DNA of 64,000 nucleotides from Pseudomonas sp. PH1b (GTDB lineage: Bacteria > Pseudomonadota > Gammaproteobacteria > Pseudomonadales > Pseudomonadaceae), in contig NZ_AYMU01000002.1 of NCBI RefSeq assembly GCF_000633395.1, positions 62,001 through 126,000 on the forward strand. The letters run 5' to 3'. Shown in pieces: positions 26,345 through 35,164 of the stretch. The translations under genes and the position numbers were made by a program. The notes under the pieces were generated by a model. That model did not search any database and had not been told where the DNA came from. It saw nothing but the letters and a program-made list of their open reading frames with translations. Positions within the stretch are counted from its first letter, which is position 1. Each line of letters begins with the position of its first letter.

Positions 26345-27853
26345 TCAGGCCTTGTTGGGAATGCCGTACTTGCGCAGGCGATGGGCGATGGCGGTGTGGG
26401 AGGTCTGCAGGCGGCTGGCCAACTGCCGGGTCGAGGGATAGTTGATGTAGAGGTCTTCCAGCAGGGCTTTCTCGAAGCTCTCCACGGCCTGCTCCAGGCT
26501 CTGGACCTCGACGTCGTTCTGGCGCGCCACCGAGGTGCCGGCAATGTCCAGGTCGCCGATGTCCACCAGGTTGCTTTCGCAGATCGCCGCCGCGCGAAAG
26601 ATCACGTTCTGCAACTGCCGCACGTTGCCTGGCCAACGGTTGCCCAGCAGCGCCGGGTAGGTGCCGGGAGTCAGGCGGCACACCGGGCGCTGGATCTGCG
26701 CGCAGGCCTGCTGCATGAAATAACGGGCCAGCAGGAGGATGTCCTGGCCCCGTTCACGCAGCGGCGGCACTTCCACATTCAGCACATTGAGGCGGTAGAA
26801 CAGGTCTTCGCGGAAGGTGCCTTCGCTGACCATTTTCTCCAGGTCACGGTGGGTGGCGCTGAGGATCCGTACATTGACCTTGATCTCGCGGTCGCCGCCG
26901 ACCCGGCGGAAGCTGCCGTCATTGAGAAAACGCAGGAGCTTGGCCTGCAGATAGGGCGACATTTCGCCGATCTCATCGAGAAATACCGTGCCCTGGTTGG
27001 CCAGCTCCATCAGGCCCGGCTTGCCCCCGCGCTGGGCGCCGGTGAAGGCGCCCGGGGCGTAGCCGAACAGCTCGCTCTCGGCGAGGTTTTCCGGCAGGGC
27101 GGCGCAGTTCAAGGCCAGGAACGGCGCATTGTGGCGCGCACTGATGGCGTGGCAGGCACGGGCCACCAGTTCCTTGCCGGTACCGGTCTCGCCCTGGATC
27201 AATAACGGCGCATCCAGCGCCGCCACTCGTTGCGCCCGGGCCTTGAGGGTGCGGATGGCCGGTGATTCTCCCAGCAGTGCATCAAAGCCTTCGGCATGGT
27301 CATGGTGCAGGGCAGAGAGTCGCTCGCCGATGCGGTTGGGTTGATACAGGGTCAGCAGGGCGCCGGCGTCGGTGATCGGCGTGGCATCCAGCAGCAGGGT
27401 CTGGCCGTTGACCATGACCTCCCGCAGCGGCAGGCGAAAGCCCTGTTCCAGCAAGGCCTCCAGCAACGCTGGATCGGCAAACAGTTCGGCAACGCTTTCG
27501 CCCGCCGGCTCGCGGCCATACAGGGCAATCAGCGCCGGGTTGGCCAGCAGCACCTTGCCGGCACTGTCCAGGGCCAGCACCGGGTCGGTCATGGCGGCCA
27601 GCAGGGCGTCCAACTGCAAGTGGCGGCGTTGGCCGGGAAGGATGTCGACCACCGTCACCGCCTGCACGCCCTGTACGTTGAACAGTGCATCACGCAACTC
27701 TTCCAGCACCTGGGGACTCAGGGTCGGAGCGTCGATGTAGACGTTGGGCGGGACCATTTCCACCGCATCCAGGTTGAGGTTGCGTCCGCCCAGCAGGGCC
27801 AGGACTTCCTGGGTGATGCCGACGCGGTCGATGAAGCTGACGTGGATACGCAT
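26345..27853 (-). CDS. gcsR: GcsR, TyrR-like sigma-54-dependent activator of glycine cleavage
   Basis: A 502-residue enhancer-binding protein. An N-terminal ACT domain (MRIHVSFIDRVGITQEVLALL, about 1-75) is followed by a PAS domain (about 80-190) and an AAA+ domain with Walker A GETGTGKE, the sigma-54 contact loop GAFTGA, Walker B TVFLDEIGEM and the arginine-finger region RLNVLNVEVPPLRER. A TyrR-type helix-turn-helix lies at the end (STRQLASRLQTSHTAIAHRLRKYG). The presence of GAFTGA distinguishes it from TyrR, which acts with sigma-70. GcsR (PA2449) activates gcs2 in P. aeruginosa in response to glycine. Here it sits immediately upstream of gcvH on the same strand, with matching operators between. 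Confidence 0.92.
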   Translation of the reverse strand: MRIHVSFIDRVGITQEVLALLGGRNLNLDAVEMVPPNVYIDAPTLSPQVLEELRDALFNVQGVQAVTVVDILPGQRRHLQLDALLAAMTDPVLALDSAGKVLLANPALIALYGREPAGESVAELFADPALLEALLEQGFRLPLREVMVNGQTLLLDATPITDAGALLTLYQPNRIGERLSALHHDHAEGFDALLGESPAIRTLKARAQRVAALDAPLLIQGETGTGKELVARACHAISARHNAPFLALNCAALPENLAESELFGYAPGAFTGAQRGGKPGLMELANQGTVFLDEIGEMSPYLQAKLLRFLNDGSFRRVGGDREIKVNVRILSATHRDLEKMVSEGTFREDLFYRLNVLNVEVPPLRERGQDILLLARYFMQQACAQIQRPVCRLTPGTYPALLGNRWPGNVRQLQNVIFRAAAICESNLVDIGDLDIAGTSVARQNDVEVQSLEQAVESFEKALLEDLYINYPSTRQLASRLQTSHTAIAHRLRKYGIPNKA

Positions 27854-27936
27854 GGGGCGACTGAAGATTCTGGGAAGCGGAAGGGCGCCAGTATGCCTTG
27901 GCGCGGGGGCTTAGTCGAAATCGTCACCCATGCTGC

Positions 27937-28013
27937 AGGAGCCGGCTTGCCGGCGAAGGCGGGCCTGGTACCTGTGCCGGGCGTTGGGCAGTTCGCCGGC
28001 AAGCCGGCTCCTA
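27937..28013. repeat. REP pair (inverted REP elements) between gcsR and the DUF5064 gene
   Basis: AGGAGCCGGCTTGCCGGCGAA (27938 onward) and its complement ending GGCTCCT (28012) flank a spacer of about 35 bp. This is the widespread Pseudomonas intergenic REP type, also seen at about 36049, 52417 and 55343. It lies just past the stop of the minus-strand DUF5064 gene. Confidence 0.88.
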
Positions 28014-28027
28014 CAGAAGATGGGGGC

Positions 28028-28387
28028 TTATGCCAGGTGCTCGGGTTTGACCGGGTCGCCGGGCTTTACATTGAGTTGTTTGCGCACGTCCTCGAACATT
28101 TCGTCGTAGTACTTGTGCATGGTGGCGATGCTGGCGTTCTTCGGCAAACCGTGTTGCTGGGCAATGCGGGTGGCGTGGCGGGCGAAGTCGAAGGCCAGGT
28201 CCTTGGCCAGGAAGAACTGCTCCTTCAGCGGCTGGCCTTCGATGGTGCCGTGCAGGGTGAACTGCATGCCCTTGCCTTCCTTGGGATCCTGGGCGACTTC
28301 GTAGTCGATGCACAGGTTGTAGCTGAAGTCGTCCTTGTTCAGCGCGTGGCGCTCGATATGCAGGTGACCGGGCTCGAACTTGGCCAT
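28028..28387 (-). CDS. DUF5064-family conserved hypothetical protein
   Basis: A 119-residue soluble protein with no signal peptide, membrane segment or catalytic motif that I can recognise. It matches the look of the Pseudomonas family DUF5064 (MAKFEPGHLHIERHALN at the N-terminus, then LCIDYEVAQDPKEGKGMQF and a charged C-terminus). GGAGAGACGCCT precedes the ATG. It lies immediately downstream of arcC on the same strand, in a setting common in fluorescent pseudomonads, but a hairpin at 28415-28435 separates them. Function unknown. Confidence 0.75.
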   Translation of the reverse strand: MAKFEPGHLHIERHALNKDDFSYNLCIDYEVAQDPKEGKGMQFTLHGTIEGQPLKEQFFLAKDLAFDFARHATRIAQQHGLPKNASIATMHKYYDEMFEDVRKQLNVKPGDPVKPEHLA

Positions 28388-28414
28388 AGGCGTCTCTCCA
28401 AGGCGTTGAAATGA

Positions 28415-28435
28415 GGGCAGGCTGCGGGCCTGCCC
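28415..28435 (-). terminator. Candidate terminator of arcDABC
   Basis: GGGCAGG pairs with CCTGCCC around a 7-nt loop 22 bp after the arcC stop. Only a short, interrupted T tract follows on the minus strand, so it may be leaky. Confidence 0.45.
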
Positions 28436-28456
28436 CAGGTTTTCACCAGCAGCGTC

Positions 28457-29386
28457 CTACAGGTAGCTGATGCCGGGTTTGGCCGTGCTGATGCGGGTGC
28501 CGGCCTTGCCCTGGACGATGGCTTCGATGTCCGAGAGTGAACCGATCACCGCGACTTTGCCAGTGTGCCGGGCGAACTCGCAGGCGGCCTGGACCTTGGG
28601 CCCCATGGAGCCGGCCGCGAAGCCGAGCTTCTCCATTTCATCCGGGTGGGCCTGGGCAATGGCCTTTTGAGTGGGCTTGCCGAAGTCGATGAACGCCGCG
28701 TTGACGTCAGTTGCGATCACCAGCAGATCGGCTTCCAGTTGCTCGGCCAGAAGCGCCGAGCACAGGTCCTTGTCGATCACCGCTTCGATGCCCCGCAGCT
28801 TGCCATCCTCGCCATACATGGTGGGGATCCCGCCGCCGCCAGCGCAGATCACGATGCTGCTCTTTTCCAGCAGCCACTTGATCGGACGGATCTCGAAAAT
28901 GCGCTTGGGTTTCGGGCTGGCCACCACGCGACGGTACTTGTCACCGTCCGGGGCAATGGCCCAGCCTTTTTCCTTGGCCAGTTTCTCGGCTTCTTCCTTG
29001 CTGTACACCGGGCCAATGGGCTTGGTCGGGTTCTTGAAGGCCGGGTCCTTGGCGTCCACTTCGACCTGGGTCAGCAAGGTGGCAAATGGCACCTCGAAGT
29101 CCAGCAGGTTGCCCAGTTCCTGTTCGATGATGTAGCCGATCATGCCTTCGGTTTCGGCACCGAGCACGTCCAGCGGGTAGGGTGAAACCTGGGTGTAGGC
29201 GGCCGCTTGCAGCGACAGCAGGCCCACCTGCGGGCCATTGCCGTGGGCGATCACCAGTTGGTTGCCGGGATGGACCTTGGCGATCTGTTCGGTGGCGATG
29301 CGGATATTGGCGCGTTGATTGTCCGCGGTCATGGGTTCACCACGGCGGAGCAGGGCGTTACCGCCCAGTGCAACGACGATACGCAT
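28457..29386 (-). CDS. arcC: ArcC, carbamate kinase
   Basis: Makes ATP from carbamoyl phosphate and ADP, the energy-yielding last step of the arginine deiminase pathway. The 309-residue product opens [15 protein letters not shown] and carries [20 protein letters not shown] and the nucleotide-binding [16 protein letters not shown], all typical of the family. AAGGACTGCATT precedes the ATG. It is the last of arcDABC, 63 bp after arcB. Confidence 0.97.
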   Translation of the reverse strand: MRIVVALGGNALLRRGEPMTADNQRANIRIATEQIAKVHPGNQLVIAHGNGPQVGLLSLQAAAYTQVSPYPLDVLGAETEGMIGYIIEQELGNLLDFEVPFATLLTQVEVDAKDPAFKNPTKPIGPVYSKEEAEKLAKEKGWAIAPDGDKYRRVVASPKPKRIFEIRPIKWLLEKSSIVICAGGGGIPTMYGEDGKLRGIEAVIDKDLCSALLAEQLEADLLVIATDVNAAFIDFGKPTQKAIAQAHPDEMEKLGFAAGSMGPKVQAACEFARHTGKVAVIGSLSDIEAIVQGKAGTRISTAKPGISYL

Positions 29387-29411
29387 AATGCAGTCCTTCT
29401 AGAGGCTCTGC

Positions 29412-29433
29412 GGGAGCCGGCTGACCGGCTCCC
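29412..29433. other. Intercistronic hairpin between arcB and arcC
   Basis: GGGAGCCGG pairs perfectly with CCGGCTCCC around CTGA. It has no T run. The arc transcript of P. aeruginosa is known to be processed into segments, and this hairpin could serve that role. Confidence 0.5.
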
Positions 29434-29449
29434 GAGAGAAGGGGAGGGG

Positions 29450-30460
29450 TTACAGGTCGGCCAGGGTCGATACCAGGATCGCCTTGATGGTGTGCATGCG
29501 GTTTTCCGCCTGCTCGAAGGCGATGCAGGCTGGGGACTCGAACACGTCGTCGGTGACTTCGATGCCGTTGGCCAGGTGTGGGTACTGTTCGGCAATCTGC
29601 TTGCCGACCTTGGTGTCGCTGTTGTGGAAGGCTGGCAGGCAGTGCATGAACTTGGTCCGTGGGTTGCCGGTGGCCTTCATCAGTTGGGCATTGACCTGGT
29701 ACGGCAGCAGTTGCTCGATGCGTTCTGCCCAGGCTTCCACGGGCTCGCCCATGGAGACCCAGACGTCGGTGTGGATGAAGTCCACGCCCTTGACCGCAGC
29801 TTTCGGGTCTTCGGTGAGGGTGATGCGTGCACCGCTTTCCTCTGCGTACTTCTTGCAGCGCTGCACCAGGTCGTCATGGGGCCACAGCGCTTTCGGCGCG
29901 CAGATGCGCACGTCCATGCCCAGCTTGGCGCCCACCAGCAGCAGCGAGTTGCCCATGTTGTTGCGGGCGTCCCCCAGGTAGGCGTAGCTGATCTCGTGGA
30001 TCGGCTTGTCGGCGTGCTCGCGCATGGTCAGCACGTCGGCGATCATTTGCGTCGGGTGGTATTCATCGGTCAGGCCGTTGAATACCGGCACCCCGGCGAA
30101 CTTCGCCAGTTCCTCGACGATTTCCTGCTTGAAGCCGCGGTACTCGATGGCGTCGTACATGCGCCCCAGAACGCGGGCGGTGTCCTTCATGCTTTCCTTG
30201 TGGCCGATCTGCGAGGAGTTGGGGTCGATGTAGGTGACGTTGGCACCCTGGTCATAGGCCGCCACTTCGAAGGCGCAGCGGGTGCGGGTCGAGGTTTTCT
30301 CGAAGATCAGGGCGATGTTGTTGCCCTTCAGGTGCTGCTGCTCGGTGCCGGTGTACTTGGCGCGCTTGAGGTCGCGGGAGAGGTCGAGCAGGTAGCGCAG
30401 CTCACGTGGGGTGTGGTGTTCCAGGCTGAGCAGGTTACGGTTGTGGATATTGAAAGCCAT
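29450..30460 (-). CDS. arcB: ArcB, catabolic ornithine carbamoyltransferase
   Basis: Phosphorolyses citrulline to ornithine and carbamoyl phosphate. The 336-residue enzyme has the carbamoyl-phosphate-binding [10 protein letters not shown], the family HPTQ in [20 protein letters not shown], and HCLPAFHN near the C-terminus. Start at 30460 ([17 protein letters not shown]) is set by a near-perfect AAAGGAGAT upstream. P. aeruginosa ArcB has the same length class and forms a dodecamer. It lies between arcA and arcC. Confidence 0.97.
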   Translation of the reverse strand: MAFNIHNRNLLSLEHHTPRELRYLLDLSRDLKRAKYTGTEQQHLKGNNIALIFEKTSTRTRCAFEVAAYDQGANVTYIDPNSSQIGHKESMKDTARVLGRMYDAIEYRGFKQEIVEELAKFAGVPVFNGLTDEYHPTQMIADVLTMREHADKPIHEISYAYLGDARNNMGNSLLLVGAKLGMDVRICAPKALWPHDDLVQRCKKYAEESGARITLTEDPKAAVKGVDFIHTDVWVSMGEPVEAWAERIEQLLPYQVNAQLMKATGNPRTKFMHCLPAFHNSDTKVGKQIAEQYPHLANGIEVTDDVFESPACIAFEQAENRMHTIKAILVSTLADL

Positions 30461-30489
30461 GATGGATCTCCTTTGATTTCGGTCGTCCA

Positions 30490-30522
30490 CTTGCCGAGGC
30501 CCTTTGTGGGGGCAACGGCAAG
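30490..30522. other. Intercistronic hairpin between arcA and arcB
   Basis: CTTGCCG (30490-30496) and CGGCAAG (30516-30522) can pair in the 85-bp gap. Like the arcB-arcC hairpin it lacks a T run and may affect transcript processing. Confidence 0.4.
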
Positions 30523-30545
30523 CTGCTATGTCGGATAAGGGGCGC

Positions 30546-31802
30546 TTAGTAGTCGATCGGGTCGCGGATGATCGGGCAGGTCATGCAGTGACCGCCCCCG
30601 CGACCGCGGCCCAGTTCACCGGCGCTGATGGTGATGACCTCGACCCCGGCCTTGCGCAGCAGGGTGTTGGTGTAGGTGTTGCGGTCGTAGCCGATGACCA
30701 CGCCCGGCTCCACGGCCACCACGTTGTTGCCGTCGTCCCATTGCTCGCGCTCGGCGGCGAAGCTGTTGCCGCCGGTTTCCACGACGCGCAGGGTCTTGAG
30801 GTTGAGGGCCGCGGCCACGGTGTCGAGGAAGCTGGTTTTTTCCTGCTGGATATCGATGCCGCCGGGCTTGCTCTCGTCAGGACGCAGGGTGAAGGCGACG
30901 ATCTGGTTGACCACTTCGGGGAAGATGGTGACCAGGTCGCGATCGCAGAAACTGAACACGGTGTCCAGGTGCATGGCCGCACGGGATTTCGGCAGGCCGG
31001 CGACGATGACGCGCTCCACAGCCTTGTGCTTGAACAGGTTCAGGGCGAGCTGGCCGATGGCCTGGCGGGACGAGCGTTCGCCCATGCCGATCAGCACCAC
31101 GCCGTTGCCGATCGGCATCACGTCGCCGCCTTCCAGGGTGGCGTTGCCGTGTTCCTGGTCGGGATCGCCATACCAGATCTGGAAGTCGGCGTTGGTGAAC
31201 TCCGGGTGGAACTTGTAGATGGCGGTGGTCAGCAGGGTTTCCTGACGTCGCGCCGGCCAGTACATCGGGTTCAGGGTCACGCCGCCATAGATCCAGCAGG
31301 TGGTGTCGCGAGTGAACTGGGTATTGGGCAGTGGCGGCAGGATGAAGCTCGAGTGGCCGAGGAAGTCGCGGAACATCTCGATGGTCTTGCCACCGAAGCT
31401 GCTCGGCAGGTCATCGGCCGACACGCCGCCGATCAGGTACTCGGCAACCTTGCGTGGCTCCAGGCTGCGCAGCCATGAACCGACTTCGTTGACCAGGCCC
31501 AGGCCGACCTGGTTGGCGGTGATCTTGCGCTCCAGAATCCAGTCCAGGGCTTCGGGGATGGCGACGATGTCGGTCAGCAGGTTGTGCATCTCCAGCACAT
31601 CGATGTCCCGCTCACGCATCTTGGTCACGAAGTCGAAGTGGTCGCGTTTGGCCTGGGCCACCCACAGCACATCATCGAACAGCAGTTCGTCGCAGTTGTT
31701 CGGGGTCAGCCGCTGATGGGCCAGGCCTGGGGAGCAAACCATGACTTTGCGCAGTTTGCCGGCTTCGGAATGGACGCCGTACTTAACTTTTTCCGTGGTC
31801 AT
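30546..31802 (-). CDS. arcA: ArcA, arginine deiminase
   Basis: Hydrolyses arginine to citrulline and ammonia, the first step of anaerobic arginine fermentation. The 418-residue product has the P. aeruginosa length. The catalytic Cys lies near the C-terminus in [15 protein letters not shown], with other active-site segments [20 protein letters not shown] and MHLDTVFSF (catalytic His). Start at 31802 ([13 protein letters not shown]) because GGAGGATCACAGTA precedes it. It follows arcD by 53 bp in the same transcript. Confidence 0.97.
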   Translation of the reverse strand: MTTEKVKYGVHSEAGKLRKVMVCSPGLAHQRLTPNNCDELLFDDVLWVAQAKRDHFDFVTKMRERDIDVLEMHNLLTDIVAIPEALDWILERKITANQVGLGLVNEVGSWLRSLEPRKVAEYLIGGVSADDLPSSFGGKTIEMFRDFLGHSSFILPPLPNTQFTRDTTCWIYGGVTLNPMYWPARRQETLLTTAIYKFHPEFTNADFQIWYGDPDQEHGNATLEGGDVMPIGNGVVLIGMGERSSRQAIGQLALNLFKHKAVERVIVAGLPKSRAAMHLDTVFSFCDRDLVTIFPEVVNQIVAFTLRPDESKPGGIDIQQEKTSFLDTVAAALNLKTLRVVETGGNSFAAEREQWDDGNNVVAVEPGVVIGYDRNTYTNTLLRKAGVEVITISAGELGRGRGGGHCMTCPIIRDPIDY

Positions 31803-31855
31803 TACTGTGATCCTCCAGAGACAAAACAATCAGGGGTGTTGCTTTCAAGGCAGAG

Positions 31856-33283
31856 CTATAGGGTCAGGAAGCCGTCGTAGAGTCCGTAGGCCGCCACCAG
31901 GGCGCCTATGACCACCGCGGCAAAAATCAGCTTCTCGACGTTGGTGAAAATCGGTTTGTGCAGTTCCATCTTGGCCTTGGCGAACAGCACCACGCCGGGG
32001 GCGTAGAGCAGCGCCGAGAGCAGCAGGTACTTGACCCCGCCGGCGTACAGCAGCCAGATCGCGTAGAGCAGGGCGATGCTGCCGATGATCAGGTCCTTCT
32101 TGCGTTCGGCCAGGGCCTGTTCATAGCTTTCGCCGCGCACCGCAAGCAGTACCGCGTAGGCCGCCGACCACAGGTAGGGCACCAGGATCATCGAGGTGGC
32201 GAGGTAGATCAGCGACAGGTAGGTACTGGCCGAGAACAGGGTGATGACCAGGAAGATCTGCACCATGGCGTTGGTCAGCCACAGGGCGTTGGCCGGTACG
32301 TGGTTGGCGTTCTCGCGGCGCAGGAACTCCGGCATGGTGTGGTCCTTGGCGGCGGCGAACATGATCTCCGCACACAACAGCACCCACGACAGCAGGGCAC
32401 CCAGCAGCGAGATGATCAGGCCGACGCTGATCAGCACCGCACCCCAGTGGCCCACTACGTGCTCGAGCACGGCGGCCATGGACGGGTTCTGCAGCTTGGC
32501 CAGTTCCGGCTGGGTCATGATCCCCAGGGACAGCACGTTCACCAGCACCAGGAACAGCAGCACGGTGATGAAGCCGATGACGGTGGCCTTGCCCACGTCC
32601 GAGCGCTTTTCCGCCCGGGAGGAGAAGATGCTCGCGCCTTCGATGCCGATGAACACCCAGACGGTGACCAGCATCATGTTGCGTACCTGGTTCATCACGC
32701 TGCCCAGGTCAGGGTTCTTCACGCCCCAGATGTCGGCGGTGAAGATGTCCAGCTTGAAGGCGAACAGGGCGATCAGCACGAACAGCAGCAGCGGCACCAC
32801 CTTGGCGACGGTGGTCACCAGGTTGATGAAGGCGGCCTCCTTGATTCCGCGCAGGACCAAAAAGTGCACGGCCCACAGCAGCACCGAGGCGCCGATCACC
32901 GCGGCCGGGGTGTTGCCCTCGCCAAAGATCGGGAAGAAATAGCCCAGGGTGCTGAACAGCAGGACGAAGTAGCCGACGTTGCCCAGCCAGGCGCTGATCC
33001 AGTAGCCCCAGGCCGAGGAAAAGCCCATGTAGTCGCCGAATCCGGCCTTGGCGTAGGCGTAGACGCCGCCATCCAGGTCAGGCTTTCGATTGGCCAGGGT
33101 CTGGAATACGAATGCCAGGGTCAACATGCCGACTGCGGTAATTGCCCAACCAATAAGAACAGCACCGACATCGGCACTAGCGGCCATGTTTTGCGGCAGG
33201 GAGAAGATTCCTCCGCCAATCATGGAACCCACTACCAAGGCGACTAATGCGCCAAGTCTTAGTTTACCGGGGGATTCAGACAT
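31856..33283 (-). CDS. arcD: ArcD, arginine:ornithine antiporter (first gene of arcDABC)
   Basis: Inner-membrane exchanger that brings in arginine and expels ornithine. The 475-residue protein of the APC superfamily has about 13 hydrophobic segments and starts GALVALVVGSMIGGGIFSLP, the family's substrate-binding GSxIGxGIF loop. SSAWGYWISAWLGNVGYFVLL and RGIKEAAFINLVTTVAKVVPL are further basic-amino-acid-exchanger segments. An Anr-type site sits at the right spacing upstream. A second, very similar protein is encoded divergently at 33737. Confidence 0.95.
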   Translation of the reverse strand: MSESPGKLRLGALVALVVGSMIGGGIFSLPQNMAASADVGAVLIGWAITAVGMLTLAFVFQTLANRKPDLDGGVYAYAKAGFGDYMGFSSAWGYWISAWLGNVGYFVLLFSTLGYFFPIFGEGNTPAAVIGASVLLWAVHFLVLRGIKEAAFINLVTTVAKVVPLLLFVLIALFAFKLDIFTADIWGVKNPDLGSVMNQVRNMMLVTVWVFIGIEGASIFSSRAEKRSDVGKATVIGFITVLLFLVLVNVLSLGIMTQPELAKLQNPSMAAVLEHVVGHWGAVLISVGLIISLLGALLSWVLLCAEIMFAAAKDHTMPEFLRRENANHVPANALWLTNAMVQIFLVITLFSASTYLSLIYLATSMILVPYLWSAAYAVLLAVRGESYEQALAERKKDLIIGSIALLYAIWLLYAGGVKYLLLSALLYAPGVVLFAKAKMELHKPIFTNVEKLIFAAVVIGALVAAYGLYDGFLTL

Positions 33284-33736
33284 TGCATGACTCCAATGCA
33301 GGAGGAGAGAGACGTCAGAATAAATCTGCCTGGACTACGAACAGCTGACTCAGATCAGTTCATTGCTGCATTCCGTTGTGAATGAATGACTTAAGATTTA
33401 TTGCGGGAGGTAGAATGCTGCCCGGAGAGGGCCATTCCAGAGGCGTTTCTTGCTCCTTGTCAGTAGCGGTTCTGATTGTCGACGTCGATTGACGCTAGAC
33501 TGTTTTGACGAATGTGCAAATCTCTCTGGGTGTTTAGTTAATCACTTGGTAGTGATGGCACTTAGTACATCTCCTTAACAAAACAGTCGGTTATTCAGTG
33601 CCTTCTGCCGGGTGTCTCGGGTGTTGCCGCAGCAAGGATGGTTAATTGACTGTTACTGTTAGACGCAAATTTGTAGAAGTTATTTAATAAGCTGTAGCTT
33701 TATCGCCAGATCGGCTCACTGAATGCAGAGGTAGGG
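33284..33736. other. Divergent intergenic region between the two arcD genes
   Basis: No gene is supported in these 453 bp, which are A+T-richer than the genes. Besides the Anr promoter of arcDABC the plus strand has TTGACT at 33646-33651 and A+T-rich sequence up to TATTTAAT near 33681, possible parts of the second arcD promoter. I found no clear Anr box oriented for the second gene, so the two antiporters may be controlled differently. Confidence 0.5.
33317..33358 (-). promoter_or_regulatory. Anr-dependent promoter of arcDABC
   Basis: CTGAC-TCAG-ATCAG (33345-33358) resembles the Anr/FNR consensus TTGAT-N4-ATCAA and, as I recall it, the P. aeruginosa arc site TTGAC-N4-ATCAG. On the minus strand TATTCT (33322 to 33317) is a -10 element. 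If +1 is at 33310 the site is centred at exactly -41.5, the normal position for an FNR-class activator, and the leader is 26 nt. Confidence 0.65.
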
Positions 33737-35164
33737 ATGTCACAACCGGCGCAGAAGCTTCAACTCGGTGCACTGATCGCGCTGGTAGTGGGGTCCATGA
33801 TTGGCGGGGGAATCTTCTCCCTGCCGCAAAACATGGCGGCCCGCGCCGATGCTGGTGCGGTGCTGATCGGCTGGGGGATCACGGCGGTCGGCATGCTGAC
33901 CCTGGCATTCGTGTTCCAGACCCTGGCCAACCGCAAGCCGGAACTCGATTCCGGGGTCTATGCCTATGCCAAGGCCGGCTTTGGCGACTACATGGGATTC
34001 TCTTCCGCCTGGGGCTACTGGATCAGTGCCTGGCTGGGCAACGTCGGCTACTTTGTCCTGCTGTTCAGCACCCTGGGCTATTTCTTTCCGGTGTTCGGCC
34101 AGGGCAATACGCCGATAGCCATCGGCTGCGCCTCGTTGCTGTTGTGGGCCGTGCACTTTCTGGTCCTGCGCGGGATCAAGGAAGCCGCCTTCATCAACCA
34201 GCTGACCACGGTCGCCAAGATCGTGCCGCTGGTGATGTTCATCGTCATTGCCGCCGTGGCCTTCAAGGCGGATATCTTCACCCGTGACATCTGGGGCCGC
34301 AGCAATCCGAACTTCGGCGGGGTGATGGACCAGGTGCGCAACATGATGCTGGTCACGGTGTTCGTGTTCATCGGCATCGAGGGCGCCAGCGTTTATTCGG
34401 CCCGGGCGCAGAAGCGCGCAGACGTCGGGCGAGCCACCGTGATCGGTTTTATCGGCGTGCTGGCGCTGCTGGTACTGGTGAACGTGCTGTCCTTGGGGAT
34501 CATGAGCCAGCCGGAACTGGCCAAGCTGCAGAACCCGTCCCTGGCGGCGGTGCTGGAGCATATCGTCGGGCCCTGGGGGGCCTTGCTGATCAGCATTGGC
34601 CTGGCGGTGTCGCTGCTGGGGGCGCTGTTGTCCTGGGCTTTGCTGTGCGCGGAAATCCTCTACGCCACGGCCAGGGACCGGACCATGCCGGCTTTCCTGA
34701 AGAAGGAAAACGCCAACCACGTGCCGGTCAATGCCTTGTGGCTGACCAACGTGATGATCCAGCTGTTCCTGCTGATCACCCTGTTTTCCGCGGGCACCTA
34801 CACCAGCCTGATCTACCTGGCGTCATCGATGATCCTGGTGCCCTACCTGTGGTCGGCGGCCTATGCGGTGCTGCTCAGCGGTCGTGGCGAAACCTACGAG
34901 CAGGCCTCTGGTGAACGGATGAAGGACCTGTTCATCGCCACCGTGGCCCTGAGCTACGCGATCTGGCTGCTGTATGCCGGCGGCTTGAAGTACCTGCTGC
35001 TGTCGGCCTTGTTGTATGCGCCGGGGGTGATCCTGTTCGCCAAGGCCAAGCATGAGCAGGGCGAGCCGTTGTTCACCCCGCTGGAAAAGCTGATCTTCGC
35101 GGCTGTGGTCATCGGCGCCTCATTGGCGGCCTATGGCTTGTACAGCGGCCTGCTGGCGCTGTGA
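33737..35164 (+). CDS. Second ArcD-type arginine:ornithine antiporter
   Basis: A 475-residue APC-superfamily antiporter, equal in length to the arcD at 31856-33283 and closely similar throughout (for example both have ALVVGSMIGGGIFSLPQNMA and YFVLLFSTLGYFFP). Differences cluster in the N-terminal tail and a few loops, and about four residues in five look identical by eye. GAGGTAGGG precedes the ATG. It is divergent from the arc operon and is followed directly by the alkA-like gene, whose GTG overlaps its stop. Duplication with separate regulation, for example for aerobic arginine or ornithine exchange, is the natural reading. Confidence 0.9.
   Translation: MSQPAQKLQLGALIALVVGSMIGGGIFSLPQNMAARADAGAVLIGWGITAVGMLTLAFVFQTLANRKPELDSGVYAYAKAGFGDYMGFSSAWGYWISAWLGNVGYFVLLFSTLGYFFPVFGQGNTPIAIGCASLLLWAVHFLVLRGIKEAAFINQLTTVAKIVPLVMFIVIAAVAFKADIFTRDIWGRSNPNFGGVMDQVRNMMLVTVFVFIGIEGASVYSARAQKRADVGRATVIGFIGVLALLVLVNVLSLGIMSQPELAKLQNPSLAAVLEHIVGPWGALLISIGLAVSLLGALLSWALLCAEILYATARDRTMPAFLKKENANHVPVNALWLTNVMIQLFLLITLFSAGTYTSLIYLASSMILVPYLWSAAYAVLLSGRGETYEQASGERMKDLFIATVALSYAIWLLYAGGLKYLLLSALLYAPGVILFAKAKHEQGEPLFTPLEKLIFAAVVIGASLAAYGLYSGLLAL

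Noticed and set aside
33541..33736. Anr box for the second arcD
   Set aside because: TTGAC-like half sites occur, but none has a matching second half at the right spacing.
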